Below, in pieces: positions 17,281 to 27,041 of a stretch of DNA of 51,539 bases. Below the pieces are notes generated by a model. That model saw only the letters and a program-made list of their open reading frames with translations, was not told the origin of the DNA and searched no databases. Source of the DNA: Trabulsiella odontotermitis (GTDB lineage Bacteria > Pseudomonadota > Gammaproteobacteria > Enterobacterales > Enterobacteriaceae); NCBI RefSeq assembly GCF_030053895.1, contig NZ_CP125782.1, forward strand, positions 1 through 51,539, written 5' to 3'. A program made the translations under genes and the position numbers. Every line of letters begins with the position of its first letter. The first letter of the stretch is position 1.

Positions 17281-18439
17281 TGGCCCGTAAAAGTGTCGAT
17301 GTAGATCAGGAACTCGATGAAAACACCGGAGACGGTGAATTTGAAAGCGAGCGTGGCGGATTTAAAGGCAGTAACCGCCGTTCGGCTCCTGGTATGAAAG
17401 CCTTTGTCATACTGATGGCGCTGCTTGCTTTGGTATTCATCGGGATTACGGTCATGGGTAAAATTCGCACCCCGGCTAAAGCTGAAGCTGATAAGACGGT
17501 GGTAAAGCGCAACAGGCCAATACACTGCCAAACTACAGCTTTAACAGCGATCCTGATGTTAATAAACCTGCAACTGCGCAGAATAGCGCCACTGATGCCC
17601 GTGCTGTGCAGGCTGCCGCACAGGCAGATGCAGATGCGGGCAGCAGCAATACCGCCGCGCGTACCTCTAATAAGCGTAAAGAACCTTCGCCTGAAGAACT
17701 GGCTATGCAGCGTCGTCTGGGCGGCGAGCTGGCCCAGACTAATCAGGCGGCTACAAGCAATAGTCCCGGAGTGCAGCCCCAGGACAACGAAACAAGCGAA
17801 GGTAGTTCAGCACTCGCTAAAAACCTGACTCCTGCAAGGCTGAAGGCTAGCCGCGCTGGAGTCATGGCTAATCCCAGCCTGACTGTTCCGAAAGGCAAAA
17901 TGATCCCCTGTGGTACCGGCACCGAGCTGGATACCACTGTTCCGGGTCAGGTTTCCTGCCGGGTTTCACAGGACGTTTACTCAGCTGATGGACTCGTTAG
18001 GCTGATTGATAAAGGCTCATGGGTTGACGGGCAGATTACCGGTGGTATCAAAGACGGCCAGGCGCGCGTGTTTGTTCTCTGGGAGCGTATCCGCAATGAC
18101 CAGGACGGGACAATCGTTAATATTGACAGTGCCGGAACGAACTCACTCGGCAGCGCGGGGATTCCGGGCCAGGTGGATACCCATATGTGGGAGCGTCTGC
18201 GTGGTGCGATCATGATTTCGTTGTTCTCTGACACCTTAACGGCGCTGGTTAACCAGACGCAGAGTAATAACATTCAGTACAACAGCACAGAAAACAGCGG
18301 TGAGCAGCTGGCGTCTGAAGCACTTCGCTCTTACATGTCTATCCCCCCTACCCTCTACGATCAGCAGGGTGATGCGGTGAGCATTTTTGTTGCCCGCGAC
18401 CTCGATTTCAGCGGCGTTTATACGCTCGCAGACAACTAA
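17280..18439 (+). pseudogene. traF: TraF, VirB10-like core protein, frameshifted after the membrane helix
   Basis: VirB10 spans both membranes and senses ATP energy. The N terminus (MARKSVDVDQELDENTGDGE) and membrane helix (AFVILMALLALVFIGITVMG) are in frame one. Near 17504-17510 (GTAAAGCGCAACAG) the frame breaks: either one base is missing or GC is duplicated. The second frame gives LPNYSFNSDPDVNKPATAQN, the proline/serine-rich linker, and the beta-barrel domain (VPKGKMIPCGTGTELDTTVP ... AGTNSLGSAGIPGQVDTHMW) to the stop at 18439. One added base would give 386 residues. As written the core complex cannot form. Confidence 0.9.
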
Positions 18440-18445
18440 AAAAGT

Positions 18446-18467
18446 GGGCGCTTAGCGCCCGCTTTTC
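18446..18467 (+). terminator. Hairpin between traF and traG
   Basis: GGGCGCT, one loop base, AGCGCCC, then GCTTTTCTT. It resembles an intrinsic terminator or attenuator inside the tra operon and would lower expression of traG and nuc relative to the channel genes. Confidence 0.65.
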
Positions 18468-18480
18468 TTCAGGAGTAATC

Positions 18481-19478
18481 ATGACTGATGCATTTCTATC
18501 AACTTGGCCCACTGCGCGAGTATTTAGAAGATCCTACTGTTTTTGAAATTCGCATTAACTGCTTTCAGGAAGTTATCTGTGATACGTTCAGCGGCCGCAG
18601 GGTTGTGCAGAACGCGGCAATTACGGCAGATTTTATTAGGAACCTTGCTAAATCGTTGGTGAGCAGCAACAAGCTGACCATGCAGGCCATTAATGACGTG
18701 ATCCTGCCTGGCGGGATCAGGGGCGTTATCTGTCTGCCCCCTGCGGTGATTGACGGTACAACGGCCGTAGCGTTTCGTAAGGATTTGGCGGCCGATAAAA
18801 ATCTGGAGCAGCTGACCAGCGAGGGGATTTTCAGTGACTGCCGGAAGATTACCGGCAGCAAGCAAAGCCTAACGGATGATGATTTTTTCCTTAAAGAGCT
18901 GCACAGCAGCGAAAAATGGCCCGCATTCCTGCAAACCGCCGTTGAGAAGAAACGCACTATCGTGATCTGCGGTGAAACCGGGTCGGGTCGGGGAAACGGT
19001 ACTCACGCGCGCGCTGTTAAAATCGCTACATAAAGACGAGCGTGTAATTATTTTAGAGGACGTTCACGAAGTCACGGTCGATCACGTTGTAGAAGCCGTT
19101 TATATGATGTACGGCGATGCAGGAAAGATCGGCCGCGTCAGCGCCACTGATGCCCTGCGAGCCTGTATGCGTCTGACACCGGGCCGTATCATCATGACTG
19201 AGCTTAGGGATGATGCTGCGTGGGATTATCTTAAAGCACTTAATACCGGCCATCCAGGCGGTGTTATGTCAACGCACGCTAACTCTGCGCGCGATGCCTT
19301 TAACCGTATTGGGCTGCTTATCAAGGCGACCCCTATCGGCCGTATGCTCGATATGAGCGATATTATGCGAATGCTCTACTCCACCATTGACGTTGTGGTG
19401 CATATGGAAAAGCGGAAAATCAAAGAAATTTATTTTGACCCTGAATATAAAATGCAGTGTGTGAACGGGAGCCTGTAA
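18481..19478 (+). pseudogene. traG: TraG, VirB11-like hexameric ATPase, frameshifted at Walker A
   Basis: The VirB11 ATPase sits at the channel base (about 330 residues when repaired). AGGAG (18471-18475) points to ATG 18481. The conserved sequence (FYQLGPLREYLEDPTVFEIR) is in the frame of ATG 18488, so an extra base near 18490 is likely. At about 18976-18996 the Walker A codons (CGETGSGKT) are garbled by a repeated GGGTC and one missing A. The frame stops at 19033. The second frame carries TVLTRALLKSL, Walker B region (VIILEDVHEV), TPGRIIMTELRDDAAWDYL and GHPGGVMSTHANSARDAFNR to 19478. ATP binding would be lost as written. Confidence 0.9.
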
Positions 19479-20011
19479 TGAAAAACTTAGCAACCTGGCT
19501 TCTGGCCGCAGCATTTACGACAGCCGCCCTGCCCGCCTTTGCGGTGGAACCATCCGTTCAGGTTGGCTACTCGCCTGAAGGAAGCGCCCGCGTTCTCGTC
19601 CTGAGCGCCATTGACTCCGCAAAAACCTCGATACGGATGATGGCTTATTCTTTTACCGCCCCGGATATTATGAAGGCACTGGTAGCAGCCAAAAAACGGG
19701 GAGTTGATGTGAAAATCGTAATTGATGAAAGGGGCAATACGGGGCGCGCCAGCATTGCGGCCATGAACTACATAGCGAACAGCGGCATCCCTTTGCGTAC
19801 TGACAGTGATTTCCCTATCCAGCATGACAAGGTGATCATCGTGGATAATGTGACCGTTGAAACTGGCAGCTTTAATTTCACCAAAGCGGCCGAAACGAAA
19901 AACTCGGAGAATGCGGTGGTGATCTGGAACATGCCTAAGCTCGCTGAATCATTCCTCGAACACTGGCAAGACCGCTGGAATCGGGGGAGAGACTACCGTT
20001 CCAGCTACTGA
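19478..20011 (+). CDS. nuc: Nuc, periplasmic endonuclease of the phospholipase D superfamily
   Basis: 177 residues with a signal peptide (MKNLATWLLAAAFTTAALPA ... FA). It carries a single HKD motif: QHDKVIIVDN ... TGSFNFTKAAETKNSENA. Two subunits form one active site, as in the well-studied pKM101 Nuc, which degrades DNA and RNA without divalent metal. The start ATG overlaps the traG stop (TAATG). Its role in transfer is unclear; it is not essential in pKM101. A terminator follows. Intact. Confidence 0.96.
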   Translation: MKNLATWLLAAAFTTAALPAFAVEPSVQVGYSPEGSARVLVLSAIDSAKTSIRMMAYSFTAPDIMKALVAAKKRGVDVKIVIDERGNTGRASIAAMNYIANSGIPLRTDSDFPIQHDKVIIVDNVTVETGSFNFTKAAETKNSENAVVIWNMPKLAESFLEHWQDRWNRGRDYRSSY

Positions 20012-20017
20012 ATACTG

Positions 20018-20040
20018 ACCGCCGAAAGGCGGTTTTTTTT
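20018..20040 (+). terminator. Terminator of the tra-nuc operon
   Basis: ACCGCC, GAAA loop, GGCGGT, then a run of eight T. Confidence 0.92.
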
Positions 20041-20184
20041 GTTCAAAGAAACTGATCTCAGTATCGCGCACGGGGCAGCTGGCCAACGTCGCCGGCATCG
20101 CGCCGGCAAAAATCGAAAAACAGAAATATCAGCAAGATAGCTTAAACAGGTGTCGGGAAATTTCGTTGAGATATTTTGAAGGAA

Positions 20185-20474
20185 TCACAGTGTAAGCAGG
20201 CGGCCTATTTCAAAAAAGGCGGCTGTACGGTAGTCACTGACTCTCTCGCAGATCTTCCCGCTCATGTACCAGTAATACCCGTCAGTGCTGACAATATCGA
20301 GCAAATACCGCATATCATAAACCGTATCGGGTATTACCTCACCCTCACCGGCCAGAACGCCGCTGGCAATAGAATGGTTCCCTCCTCGTACAAAGCCTAT
20401 CCGCCAGGGCAACCACAAAGTAACGCGGTGGTTAATATCCTGTACCCACGGATTGCCCTTAGCGCTGCCTATAT
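20185..20474 (-). pseudogene. fipA: FipA, C-terminal part (separated by a transposon)
   Basis: The minus-strand frame GSAKGNPWVQDINHRVTLWL ... AAFFEIGRLLTL ends at 20185. It joins in frame with the N-terminal part at 30321-30662 once the transposon and one copy of TATAT are removed, giving 208 residues. FipA inhibits transfer of co-resident IncP plasmids. The insertion destroys it. Confidence 0.88.
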
Positions 20475-20512
20475 GGGGTCTGAGGTCCAACCATGCGAAA
20501 AACCACGTTAAG
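20475..20512 (+). repeat. Left 38-bp terminal inverted repeat of the Tn3-family transposon
   Basis: Pairs with 30283-30320; about 30 of 38 positions agree. TATAT precedes it. Bases 20513-20696, between this repeat and the ArsR operator, hold no gene that I can see. Confidence 0.88.
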
Positions 20513-20696
20513 AAAGCAACCTTCTGAAAAGGCGACGTTTATCAGTTTTTTTTCCGGCCATAAAGGGGGCGGAAATTATTCCCTGCACGGGTATTCGCAA
20601 GGATTTCGGTAGTGCTCTGGCTCTGCCCCCCATAACCTGGCGGACAGAGCATGATTGGGAAAGCGGTACCCTCACGGCAGAAACGATTGACGCAGG

Positions 20697-20724
20697 CTAT
20701 ATTTCTATTATTCTGGAAATATAG
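20697..20724 (+). promoter_or_regulatory. Dyad operator upstream of the ArsR-type gene
   Basis: Perfect arms CTATATTTC and GAAATATAG with a 10-bp spacer, 14 nt before the start codon. This is the expected autoregulatory site of an ArsR/SmtB repressor. Confidence 0.65.
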
Positions 20725-20738
20725 ATAAAGGAGGTATT

Positions 20739-20919
20739 ATGGATTTAAACACTGCTGCAAACGCACTTCGAGAACTGGGCCACCCGACACGTCTCAGCAT
20801 ATACCGGGAGCTGGTCAGGGCGGGTCATGAAGGCCTGCCGGTTGGCGAACTGCAGAAGCACCTTGAGATTCCTGCCTCCACGCTCAGCCATCATCTTTCA
20901 GCGCTGATATCCGCTGGAC
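20739..20919 (+). pseudogene. ArsR/SmtB-family repressor, truncated by IS26
   Basis: Sixty codons from ATG 20739 behind a strong AAGGAGG site: MDLNTAANALRELGHPTRLS IYREL ... LQKHLEIPASTLSHHLSALI SAG. This is the winged-helix core including the recognition helix. IS26 begins at 20920 and removes the C terminus with the metal- or redox-sensing residues and any regulated genes. Some Tn3-family transposons carry such regulators with arsenic or sulfur-related genes; which one applied here cannot be told. Confidence 0.82.
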
Positions 20920-21739
20920 GGCACTGTTGCAAATAGTCGGTGGTGATAAACTTATCATCCCCTTTTGCTGATGGAGCTGCACATGAACCCATTCAAAGGC
21001 CGGCATTTTCAGCGTGACATCATTCTGTGGGCCGTACGCTGGTACTGCAAATACGGCATCAGTTACCGTGAGCTGCAGGAGATGCTGGCTGAACGCGGAG
21101 TGAATGTCGATCACTCCACGATTTACCGCTGGGTTCAGCGTTATGCGCCTGAAATGGAAAAACGGCTGCGCTGGTACTGGCGTAACCCTTCCGATCTTTG
21201 CCCGTGGCACATGGATGAAACCTACGTGAAGGTCAATGGCCGCTGGGCGTATCTGTACCGGGCCGTCGACAGCCGGGGCCGCACTGTCGATTTTTATCTC
21301 TCCTCCCGTCGTAACAGCAAAGCTGCATACCGGTTTCTGGGTAAAATCCTCAACAACGTGAAGAAGTGGCAGATCCCGCGATTCATCAACACGGATAAAG
21401 CGCCCGCCTATGGTCGCGCGCTTGCTCTGCTCAAACGCGAAGGCCGGTGCCCGTCTGACGTTGAACACCGACAGATTAAGTACCGGAACAACGTGATTGA
21501 ATGCGATCATGGCAAACTGAAACGGATAATCGGCGCCACGCTGGGATTTAAATCCATGAAGACGGCTTACGCCACCATCAAAGGTATTGAGGTGATGCGT
21601 GCACTACGCAAAGGCCAGGCCTCAGCATTTTATTATGGTGATCCCCTGGGCGAAATGCGCCTGGTAAGCAGAGTTTTTGAAATGTAAGGCCTTTGAATAA
21701 GACAAAAGGCTGCCTCATCGCTAACTTTGCAACAGTGCC
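20920..21739 (+). mobile_element. IS26, copy 1 (complete)
   Basis: 820 bp with terminal repeats GGCACTGTTGCAAA (20920) and TTTGCAACAGTGCC (to 21739). The flanks CGCTGGAC and AGCTGCGG do not match, so it was left by recombination or adjacent deletion and not by a simple insertion. Confidence 0.97.
20965..21687 (+). CDS. tnpA: IS26 transposase, copy 1
   Basis: 240 residues as given (MLMELHMNPFKGRHFQRDII); the commonly used start is the ATG of MNPFKGRHF at 20983 (234 residues). DDE residues are visible in HMDETYVKV, NTDKAPAYG and NVIECDHGKLKR. It is identical to copy 2 at 29020-29742. Confidence 0.96.
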   Translation: MLMELHMNPFKGRHFQRDIILWAVRWYCKYGISYRELQEMLAERGVNVDHSTIYRWVQRYAPEMEKRLRWYWRNPSDLCPWHMDETYVKVNGRWAYLYRAVDSRGRTVDFYLSSRRNSKAAYRFLGKILNNVKKWQIPRFINTDKAPAYGRALALLKREGRCPSDVEHRQIKYRNNVIECDHGKLKRIIGATLGFKSMKTAYATIKGIEVMRALRKGQASAFYYGDPLGEMRLVSRVFEM

Positions 21740-23505
21740 AGCTGCGGGCCGCTCCCGCCGCGAAGGACGTGCTCGACGCCATCGAGGTGCTGCGCGGCAT
21801 GAACAGCGACAACGCCCGCAAGGTGCCCGCCGACGCGCCGACCGAGTTCATCAAGCCGCGCTGGCAGAAGCTGGTCATGACCGACACCGGCATCGACCGG
21901 CGCTACTACGAACTGTGCGCGCTGTCGGAGATGAAGAACGCGTTGCGTTCCGGCGACATCTGGGTGCAGGGGTCGCGCCAGTTCAAGGACTTCGAGGACT
22001 ACCTGGTGCCGCCCGCGAAATTCGCCAGCCTCAAGCAGGCCAGCGAATTGCCGCTGGCCGTGGCCACCGACTGCAACCGGTACCTGAACGACCGGCTGAC
22101 GCTGCTGGAAACACAGCTTGCCACCGTCAACCGTATGGCGACGGCCAACGAGCTGCCGGACGCCATCATCACCGAGTCAGGCTTGAAGATCACGCCGCTC
22201 GACGCGGCGGTACCCGACACCGCCCAAGCGCTGATCGACCAGACGGCAATGATCCTGCCGCACGTCAAGATCACCGAACTGCTGCTGGAGGTGGACGAAT
22301 GGACGGGCTTCACTCGGCATTTCGCGCATCTGAAATCGGGCGACCCGGCCAAAGACAAGAACCTGTTGCTGACCACGATCCTCGCCGACGCGATCAACCT
22401 GGGCCTGACCAAGATGGCGGAGTCTTGCCCCGGCACGACCTACGCCAAGCTGGCTTGGCTGCAAGCCTGGCACATCCGCGACGAAACCTACGGGGCGGCG
22501 CTGGCCGATCTGGTCAACGCACAGTTCCGCCATCCCTTCGCCGAGCACTGGGGCGACGGCACCACCTCATCGTCGGACGGCCAGAACTTCCGCACCGGCA
22601 GCAAGGCCGAGAGCACCGGCCACATCAACCCGAAATACGGGAGCAGCCCAGGGCGGACGTTCTACACCCACATTTCTGACCAGTACGCGCCATTTCACAC
22701 CAAGGTCGTGAACGTCGGCGTGCGCGATTCGACCTACGTGCTCGACGGCCTGCTGTACCACGAGTCCGACTTGCGGATCGAGGAGCATTACACCGACACG
22801 GCGGGCTTCACCGATCACGTCTTCGCCCTGATGCACCTCCTGGGCTTCCGCTTCGCGCCGCGCATCCGCGACCTGGGCGACACCAAGCTCTACATCCCGA
22901 AGGGCGACGCCGCCTATGACGCGCTGAAACCCATGATCGGCGGCACGCTCAACATCAAGCACGTCCGCGCCCATTGGGACGAAATCCTGCGGCTGGCCAC
23001 CTCGATCAAGCAGGGCACGGTGACGGCCTCCCTGATGCTCCGAAAGCTCGGCAGCTACCCACGCCAGAACGGCCTGGCCGTGGCGCTCCGCGAGCTGGGC
23101 CGCATCGAGCGCACGCTGTTCATCCTGGACTGGCTGCAAAGCGTGGAACTGCGCCGCCGCGTGCATGCCGGCCTGAACAAGGGCGAGGCGCGCAATGCGC
23201 TGGCCAGGGCAGTGTTTTTCAACCGCCTGGGTGAAATCCGCGACCGCAGTTTCGAGCAGCAGCGCTACCGGGCTAGCGGCCTCAATCTGGTAACGGCTGC
23301 CGTCGTGTTGTGGAACACGGTCTATCTGGAACGGGCTGCGCACGCGCTGCGTGGCAACGGCCATGCCGTTGATGACGCGCTGTTGCAGTACCTGTCGCCG
23401 CTCGGTTGGGAGCACATCAACCTCACCGGCGATTACCTCTGGCGCAGCAGCGCCAAGATCGGCGCGGGCAAGTTCAGGCCGCTACGACCGCTGCAACCGG
23501 CTTAG
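21740..23505 (+). pseudogene. tnpA: Tn21-subgroup Tn3-family transposase, C-terminal ~588 residues
   Basis: The 5' part is cut off by IS26 at 21740. The rest is an open frame to the stop at 23505. It includes the DDE_Tnp_Tn3 domain, with the segment TGHINPKYGSSPGRTFYTHI SDQYAPFHTK. The C-terminal block NLVTAAVVLWNTVYLERA ... SPLGWEHINLTGDYLWRSS is diagnostic of Tn21-like enzymes (full length ~990). GC content is far higher than the surroundings, typical of Tn21-type transposons. It ends just before the split terminal repeat at 23501. Confidence 0.92.
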
Positions 23506-23517
23506 CGTGCTTTATTT

Positions 23518-24844
23518 AATGAGATGGTCACTCCCTCCTTCCCAGTACTATGCTGAGGACAGGCTTTCATTCGGAGAACCATCATGGAAAACATTGCGCT
23601 TATTGGTATCGATCTGGGTAAGAACTCTTTCCATATTCATTGTCAGGATCATCGTGGGAAGGCCGTTTACCGTAAAAAATTCACCCGACCAAAGCTAATC
23701 GAATTTCTGGCGACATGCCCGGCAACAACCATCGCGATGGAAGCCTGTGGCGGTTCTCACTTTATGGCACGCAAGCTGGAAGAGTTAGGGCATTTTCCAA
23801 AGCTGATATCACCGCAATTTGTCCGCCCATTCGTTAAAAGCAACAAAAATGACTTCGTTGATGCTGAAGCTATCTGTGAAGCAGCATCACGTCCATCTAT
23901 GCGTTTCGTGCAGCCCAGAACCGAATCTCAGCAGGCAATGCGAGCTCTGCATCGTGTCCGTGAATCCCTGGTTCAGGATAAGGTGAAAACAACTAATCAG
24001 ATGCATGCTTTTCTGCTGGAATTTGGTATCAGCGTTCCGCGAGGTGCTGCCGTTATTAGTCGACTGAGTACCCTTCTTGAGGACAGTAGTTTGCCTCTTT
24101 ATCTCAGCCAGTTACTGCTGAAATTACAACAGCATTATCACTATCTTGTTGAGCAGATTAAAGATCTGGAATCTCAGTTGAAACGAAAGTTGGACGAAGA
24201 TGAGGTTGGACAGCGCTTGCTGAGTATTCCCTGCGTTGGAACGCTGACTGCCAGTACTATTTCAACTGAGATTGGCGACGGGAAGCAGTACGCCAGCAGC
24301 CGTGACTTTGCGGCGGCAACAGGGCTGGTACCCCGACAGTACAGCACGGGAGGTCGGACGACATTGTTAGGGATTAGCAAGCGGGGCAACAAAAAGATCC
24401 GAACTTTGTTGGTTCAGTGTGCCAGGGTATTCATACAAAAACTGGAACACCAGTCTGGCAAGTTGGCCGACTGGGTCAGGGAGTTGTTGTGTCGGAAAAG
24501 CAACTTTGTCGTCACCTGTGCTCTGGCAAACAAGCTGGCCAGAATAGCCTGGGCACTGACGGCGCGACAGCAAACTTACGAAGCATAAAGGCAGAAATAC
24601 ACCAGTTTAAACAATCATTCATCTGGTTTTGCGAATACTGATATTGATGATACTAACGGCCCACCGGCCTGTTGAGGAACCTGTAAAACGGAAAGGCTCA
24701 TTGAAGCCGTATATTTTCTGGAGGTTCATCAGGCGCGGAACTCATCGAGGCGCGGGAATAAAATCCCATTCAGACGCCGGATAGATTCAAGCAAGCCAAC
24801 TTGTCGTCAAAATCGGTGTTGCAAAAACGGGAGTGACCATAGAT
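23518..24844 (+). mobile_element. IS5075/IS4321-like element (IS110 family, IS1111 group)
   Basis: The inserted segment is exactly 1327 bp, the size of IS5075 and IS4321. Those elements are known to target the terminal repeats of Tn21-family transposons, and that is where this one sits. No target duplication is expected or seen. The 255 bp after the transposase gene is the IS non-coding tail. Confidence 0.92.
23584..24588 (+). CDS. tnpA: IS5075/IS4321-like transposase
   Basis: 334 residues, starting MENIALIGIDLGKNSFHIHC after GGAG. The N-terminal DEDD (RuvC-like) domain has D in IGIDLGKN, E in TIAMEACGGS and D..D in NDFVDAEAI. The C-terminal transposase_20 domain has the IPCVGTLTASTISTEIGD helix-hairpin-helix and AAATGLVPRQYSTGGRTTLL with the catalytic serine region. 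Intact. Confidence 0.94.
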   Translation: MENIALIGIDLGKNSFHIHCQDHRGKAVYRKKFTRPKLIEFLATCPATTIAMEACGGSHFMARKLEELGHFPKLISPQFVRPFVKSNKNDFVDAEAICEAASRPSMRFVQPRTESQQAMRALHRVRESLVQDKVKTTNQMHAFLLEFGISVPRGAAVISRLSTLLEDSSLPLYLSQLLLKLQQHYHYLVEQIKDLESQLKRKLDEDEVGQRLLSIPCVGTLTASTISTEIGDGKQYASSRDFAAATGLVPRQYSTGGRTTLLGISKRGNKKIRTLLVQCARVFIQKLEHQSGKLADWVRELLCRKSNFVVTCALANKLARIAWALTARQQTYEA

Positions 24845-24904
24845 TCCGTTTTCTGAGGCGACCCCCACATAGAGAGAGCATAAAAAATATTGGGGCAGCG
24901 TGAG

Positions 24905-26299
24905 CTATGCTGCCATCGCTGGTCCCTTCCCGTCACTTTGAAAACCCGGATACCAGCAGACAAATTTATCCTGCAGTTCGTTATTCAAAACGGCGGTCCG
25001 GGTCTGTAACAAATAATGAGCCCCTTTTCTGCTCCACTGCATCTGCTGCTTTTTGGCCATTCGTCTGGCGATCACTTCATTGATCGTGGATTCCACAAAC
25101 GCGGTTGATACCGGCTCTCCGTACCGACGCATTTCGCCGTAGTTTGGGATCATCATCTTATTATTCCGGATGTAGGTATACATTTCATCCAGATGTTTTT
25201 GCAGGGATTTCAGGCTAGGATAGCTGAGTTCAGGGTCATCGCAATACATAACGCAATTATCAATATGTTCCAGCGCAGCGACAACATTGCCATGCCAGAG
25301 ATATCGTTTAATGCTTTCCAGCAGTGCCAGAACTTTACTCCCCGCCTCTGGATCTGATACCAGCAGTCCCCGGGCATATTGCATGAGCACCGTCAGCCTC
25401 ATGGTGATATGAAACCAGTCCAGCACATGCGTTGACTCAGGGTACATACCGAACTGGAGGTCCCTGAGATTATCCGCGCCGTCGGACAGAAAAAATATCT
25501 GCTGGTTGGCCTGCATTCCCTGCGCTGAAAGGTGGGTCATGAGCCTGCGTTCCGGATGACAGTCATCCTTCTGAACAAAACCGAAGCGGCGGGTGTCAGC
25601 AGGCGCACCAACGGAAAAAGACTTCCCGGCAATAATTTCAAAATTACGCTTTTTGTCATCCCGATCGCGAACATAACCACCATCTATACCCACCACAAGC
25701 GGTTTTCCTGGCCTGGGCAGGTTCCCCCAGTCGCGGGGGCAGCCGGAAAGAAAACCTGAATGAGCTTCAGCCTCAGCGTCAAGACGCTGCGCCACCTGGC
25801 ATAAATGATTCCTCACCGTTGAGGCATTCAGGCTGTGGCCCACCGGCAGAATATCTTTCAGCAGACGAGTCGTCATTTCATAGGAGATCATCGAGGCCCA
25901 GCGGGTTTCAATATATTTCAGTGCCGGGTGAGAATAATCGCCGGCCCAGTCGCTGAGCAAACTGACTGTCTTTGTATCACTCTCTTCACAACGGCACCGG
26001 TACACCCGAAGCCCGGATACCGGAATAACGCCAAACAGCGTCCGGTACCGTATTTTCTGTTTGCCTTTGATTCTGCGCGCAGCAAGGCAGTGAGGGCACC
26101 GGATATGGTGTTGAGTATATTCGTCTGCCTGCAGCTGGACCACCGACTGCTGGACCGTATTCAGCAACAGCTTGGATTCTGACACCGATAATCCGATGTC
26201 GTTCCGGGTCTCCCCTGATTTCTGGATTGTCATCAGTTCCTCCGTTCGACTGGAGCCTGATTCATCGGTGATGACTATCTGGAGCGTCAGTTGCATCAT
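24905..26299 (-). CDS. tnpA: ISKra4-family transposase (ISKpn19-like)
   Basis: 464 residues from ATG 26299 (or 26296) behind GGAGG. A zinc-ribbon-like motif CPHC...CRC (residues ~68-110) precedes the catalytic core: VVGIDGGYVRDRDDKKR (D), IFFLSDGADNLRDLQ (D), and a late glutamate in AFVESTINEVIARRM. It is intact. Confidence 0.88.
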   Translation of the reverse strand: MMQLTLQIVITDESGSSRTEELMTIQKSGETRNDIGLSVSESKLLLNTVQQSVVQLQADEYTQHHIRCPHCLAARRIKGKQKIRYRTLFGVIPVSGLRVYRCRCEESDTKTVSLLSDWAGDYSHPALKYIETRWASMISYEMTTRLLKDILPVGHSLNASTVRNHLCQVAQRLDAEAEAHSGFLSGCPRDWGNLPRPGKPLVVGIDGGYVRDRDDKKRNFEIIAGKSFSVGAPADTRRFGFVQKDDCHPERRLMTHLSAQGMQANQQIFFLSDGADNLRDLQFGMYPESTHVLDWFHITMRLTVLMQYARGLLVSDPEAGSKVLALLESIKRYLWHGNVVAALEHIDNCVMYCDDPELSYPSLKSLQKHLDEMYTYIRNNKMMIPNYGEMRRYGEPVSTAFVESTINEVIARRMAKKQQMQWSRKGAHYLLQTRTAVLNNELQDKFVCWYPGFQSDGKGPAMAA

Positions 26300-26332
26300 T
26301 GCCTCCTGCTGTGGTGGATGACTATCTCCCGG

Positions 26333-26905
26333 CTACTGGTTGTTCATCTGGTGACGAAGCTTATAATATGTGGAAACGCCAAGGCCCGCATGGTCGCAGG
26401 CGATCCTGAGCCTGACCCCTCTGCTTCTGAGTGCGTCAATTTCCTGGATCTTTTTGATATCGGCGCCGGGGCGCCCTGTTTTTTCACCCCGTGCTTTTTT
26501 CGCGGCGATGCCGTCGGCCTGCCTTTCCTTCAGTAAGGCTCGTTCAAACTGGCTGAATGCCGACATCATGTGCAGCTGCAGTTCCTGCATCGGATTGTTT
26601 GTGCCGGCGCTGAACGTCAGCTGCTCTTTCAGAAAAATAAGGGTAACGCCCTGGTCACGAAGCCGGGTGGTGACAGCGCACATATCCGACATATTCCGGC
26701 AAAGGCGATCGATGGAATGAACCAGAAGCGTATCACCAGGGCGTAATTGCCCCAGGAGTTCCTGTAACCCCGGGCGGTTTGTGTCCTTCGCGCTGGCATG
26801 CTCAACACAAATTTTATCAGGCTGAAAACCCGCCTTTGACAATGCCTCTTCCTGACGGGCCGTATTCTGATCGGCCGAGCTTACCCTGATGTAGGCATAT
26901 TGCAC
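26333..26905 (-). CDS. Serine recombinase (resolvase/invertase) of the ISKpn19-like element
   Basis: 190 residues. The catalytic N-terminal domain has YIRVSSADQNTARQ (nucleophile Ser) and HSIDRLCRNMSDM. The long E helix follows (MMSAFSQFERALLKERQADG). The C-terminal helix-turn-helix is RLRIACDHAGLGVSTYYKLR. It is 34 nt upstream of the transposase gene. ISKra4 elements do not usually need a resolvase. It may resolve cointegrates or be a passenger. Confidence 0.88.
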   Translation of the reverse strand: MQYAYIRVSSADQNTARQEEALSKAGFQPDKICVEHASAKDTNRPGLQELLGQLRPGDTLLVHSIDRLCRNMSDMCAVTTRLRDQGVTLIFLKEQLTFSAGTNNPMQELQLHMMSAFSQFERALLKERQADGIAAKKARGEKTGRPGADIKKIQEIDALRSRGVRLRIACDHAGLGVSTYYKLRHQMNNQ

Positions 26906-27041
26906 GCAAAACCTCCGGAAGGTCTTTAAACATCATAGAGATTTAAAGAATAATCCATAAACACTGATTTAGGGAGGTTTATAGACATTTTTTCGGGGAT
27001 CTGAGAGGCATGCTGAAAACGTATACCTTTATAGACATCAG

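Larger units (their letters stand above)
23501..24865. repeat. Tn21-type 38-bp terminal repeat split by an IS
   Basis: The outer end reads CTTAGCGTGCTTTATTT at 23501-23517, then resumes TCCGTTTTCTGAGGCGACCC from 24845 to 24865. Removing 23518-24844 restores a standard 38-bp inverted repeat. Confidence 0.92.

Noticed and set aside
20176..20511. 111-codon plus-strand frame across the transposon left end
   Set aside because: It lies opposite fipA and crosses the TATAT junction; the minus-strand FipA frame explains the conservation.
22567..23415. Antisense and shifted frames over the Tn21-type tnpA
   Set aside because: High GC creates long alternative frames; only the frame ending at 23505 shows transposase motifs.
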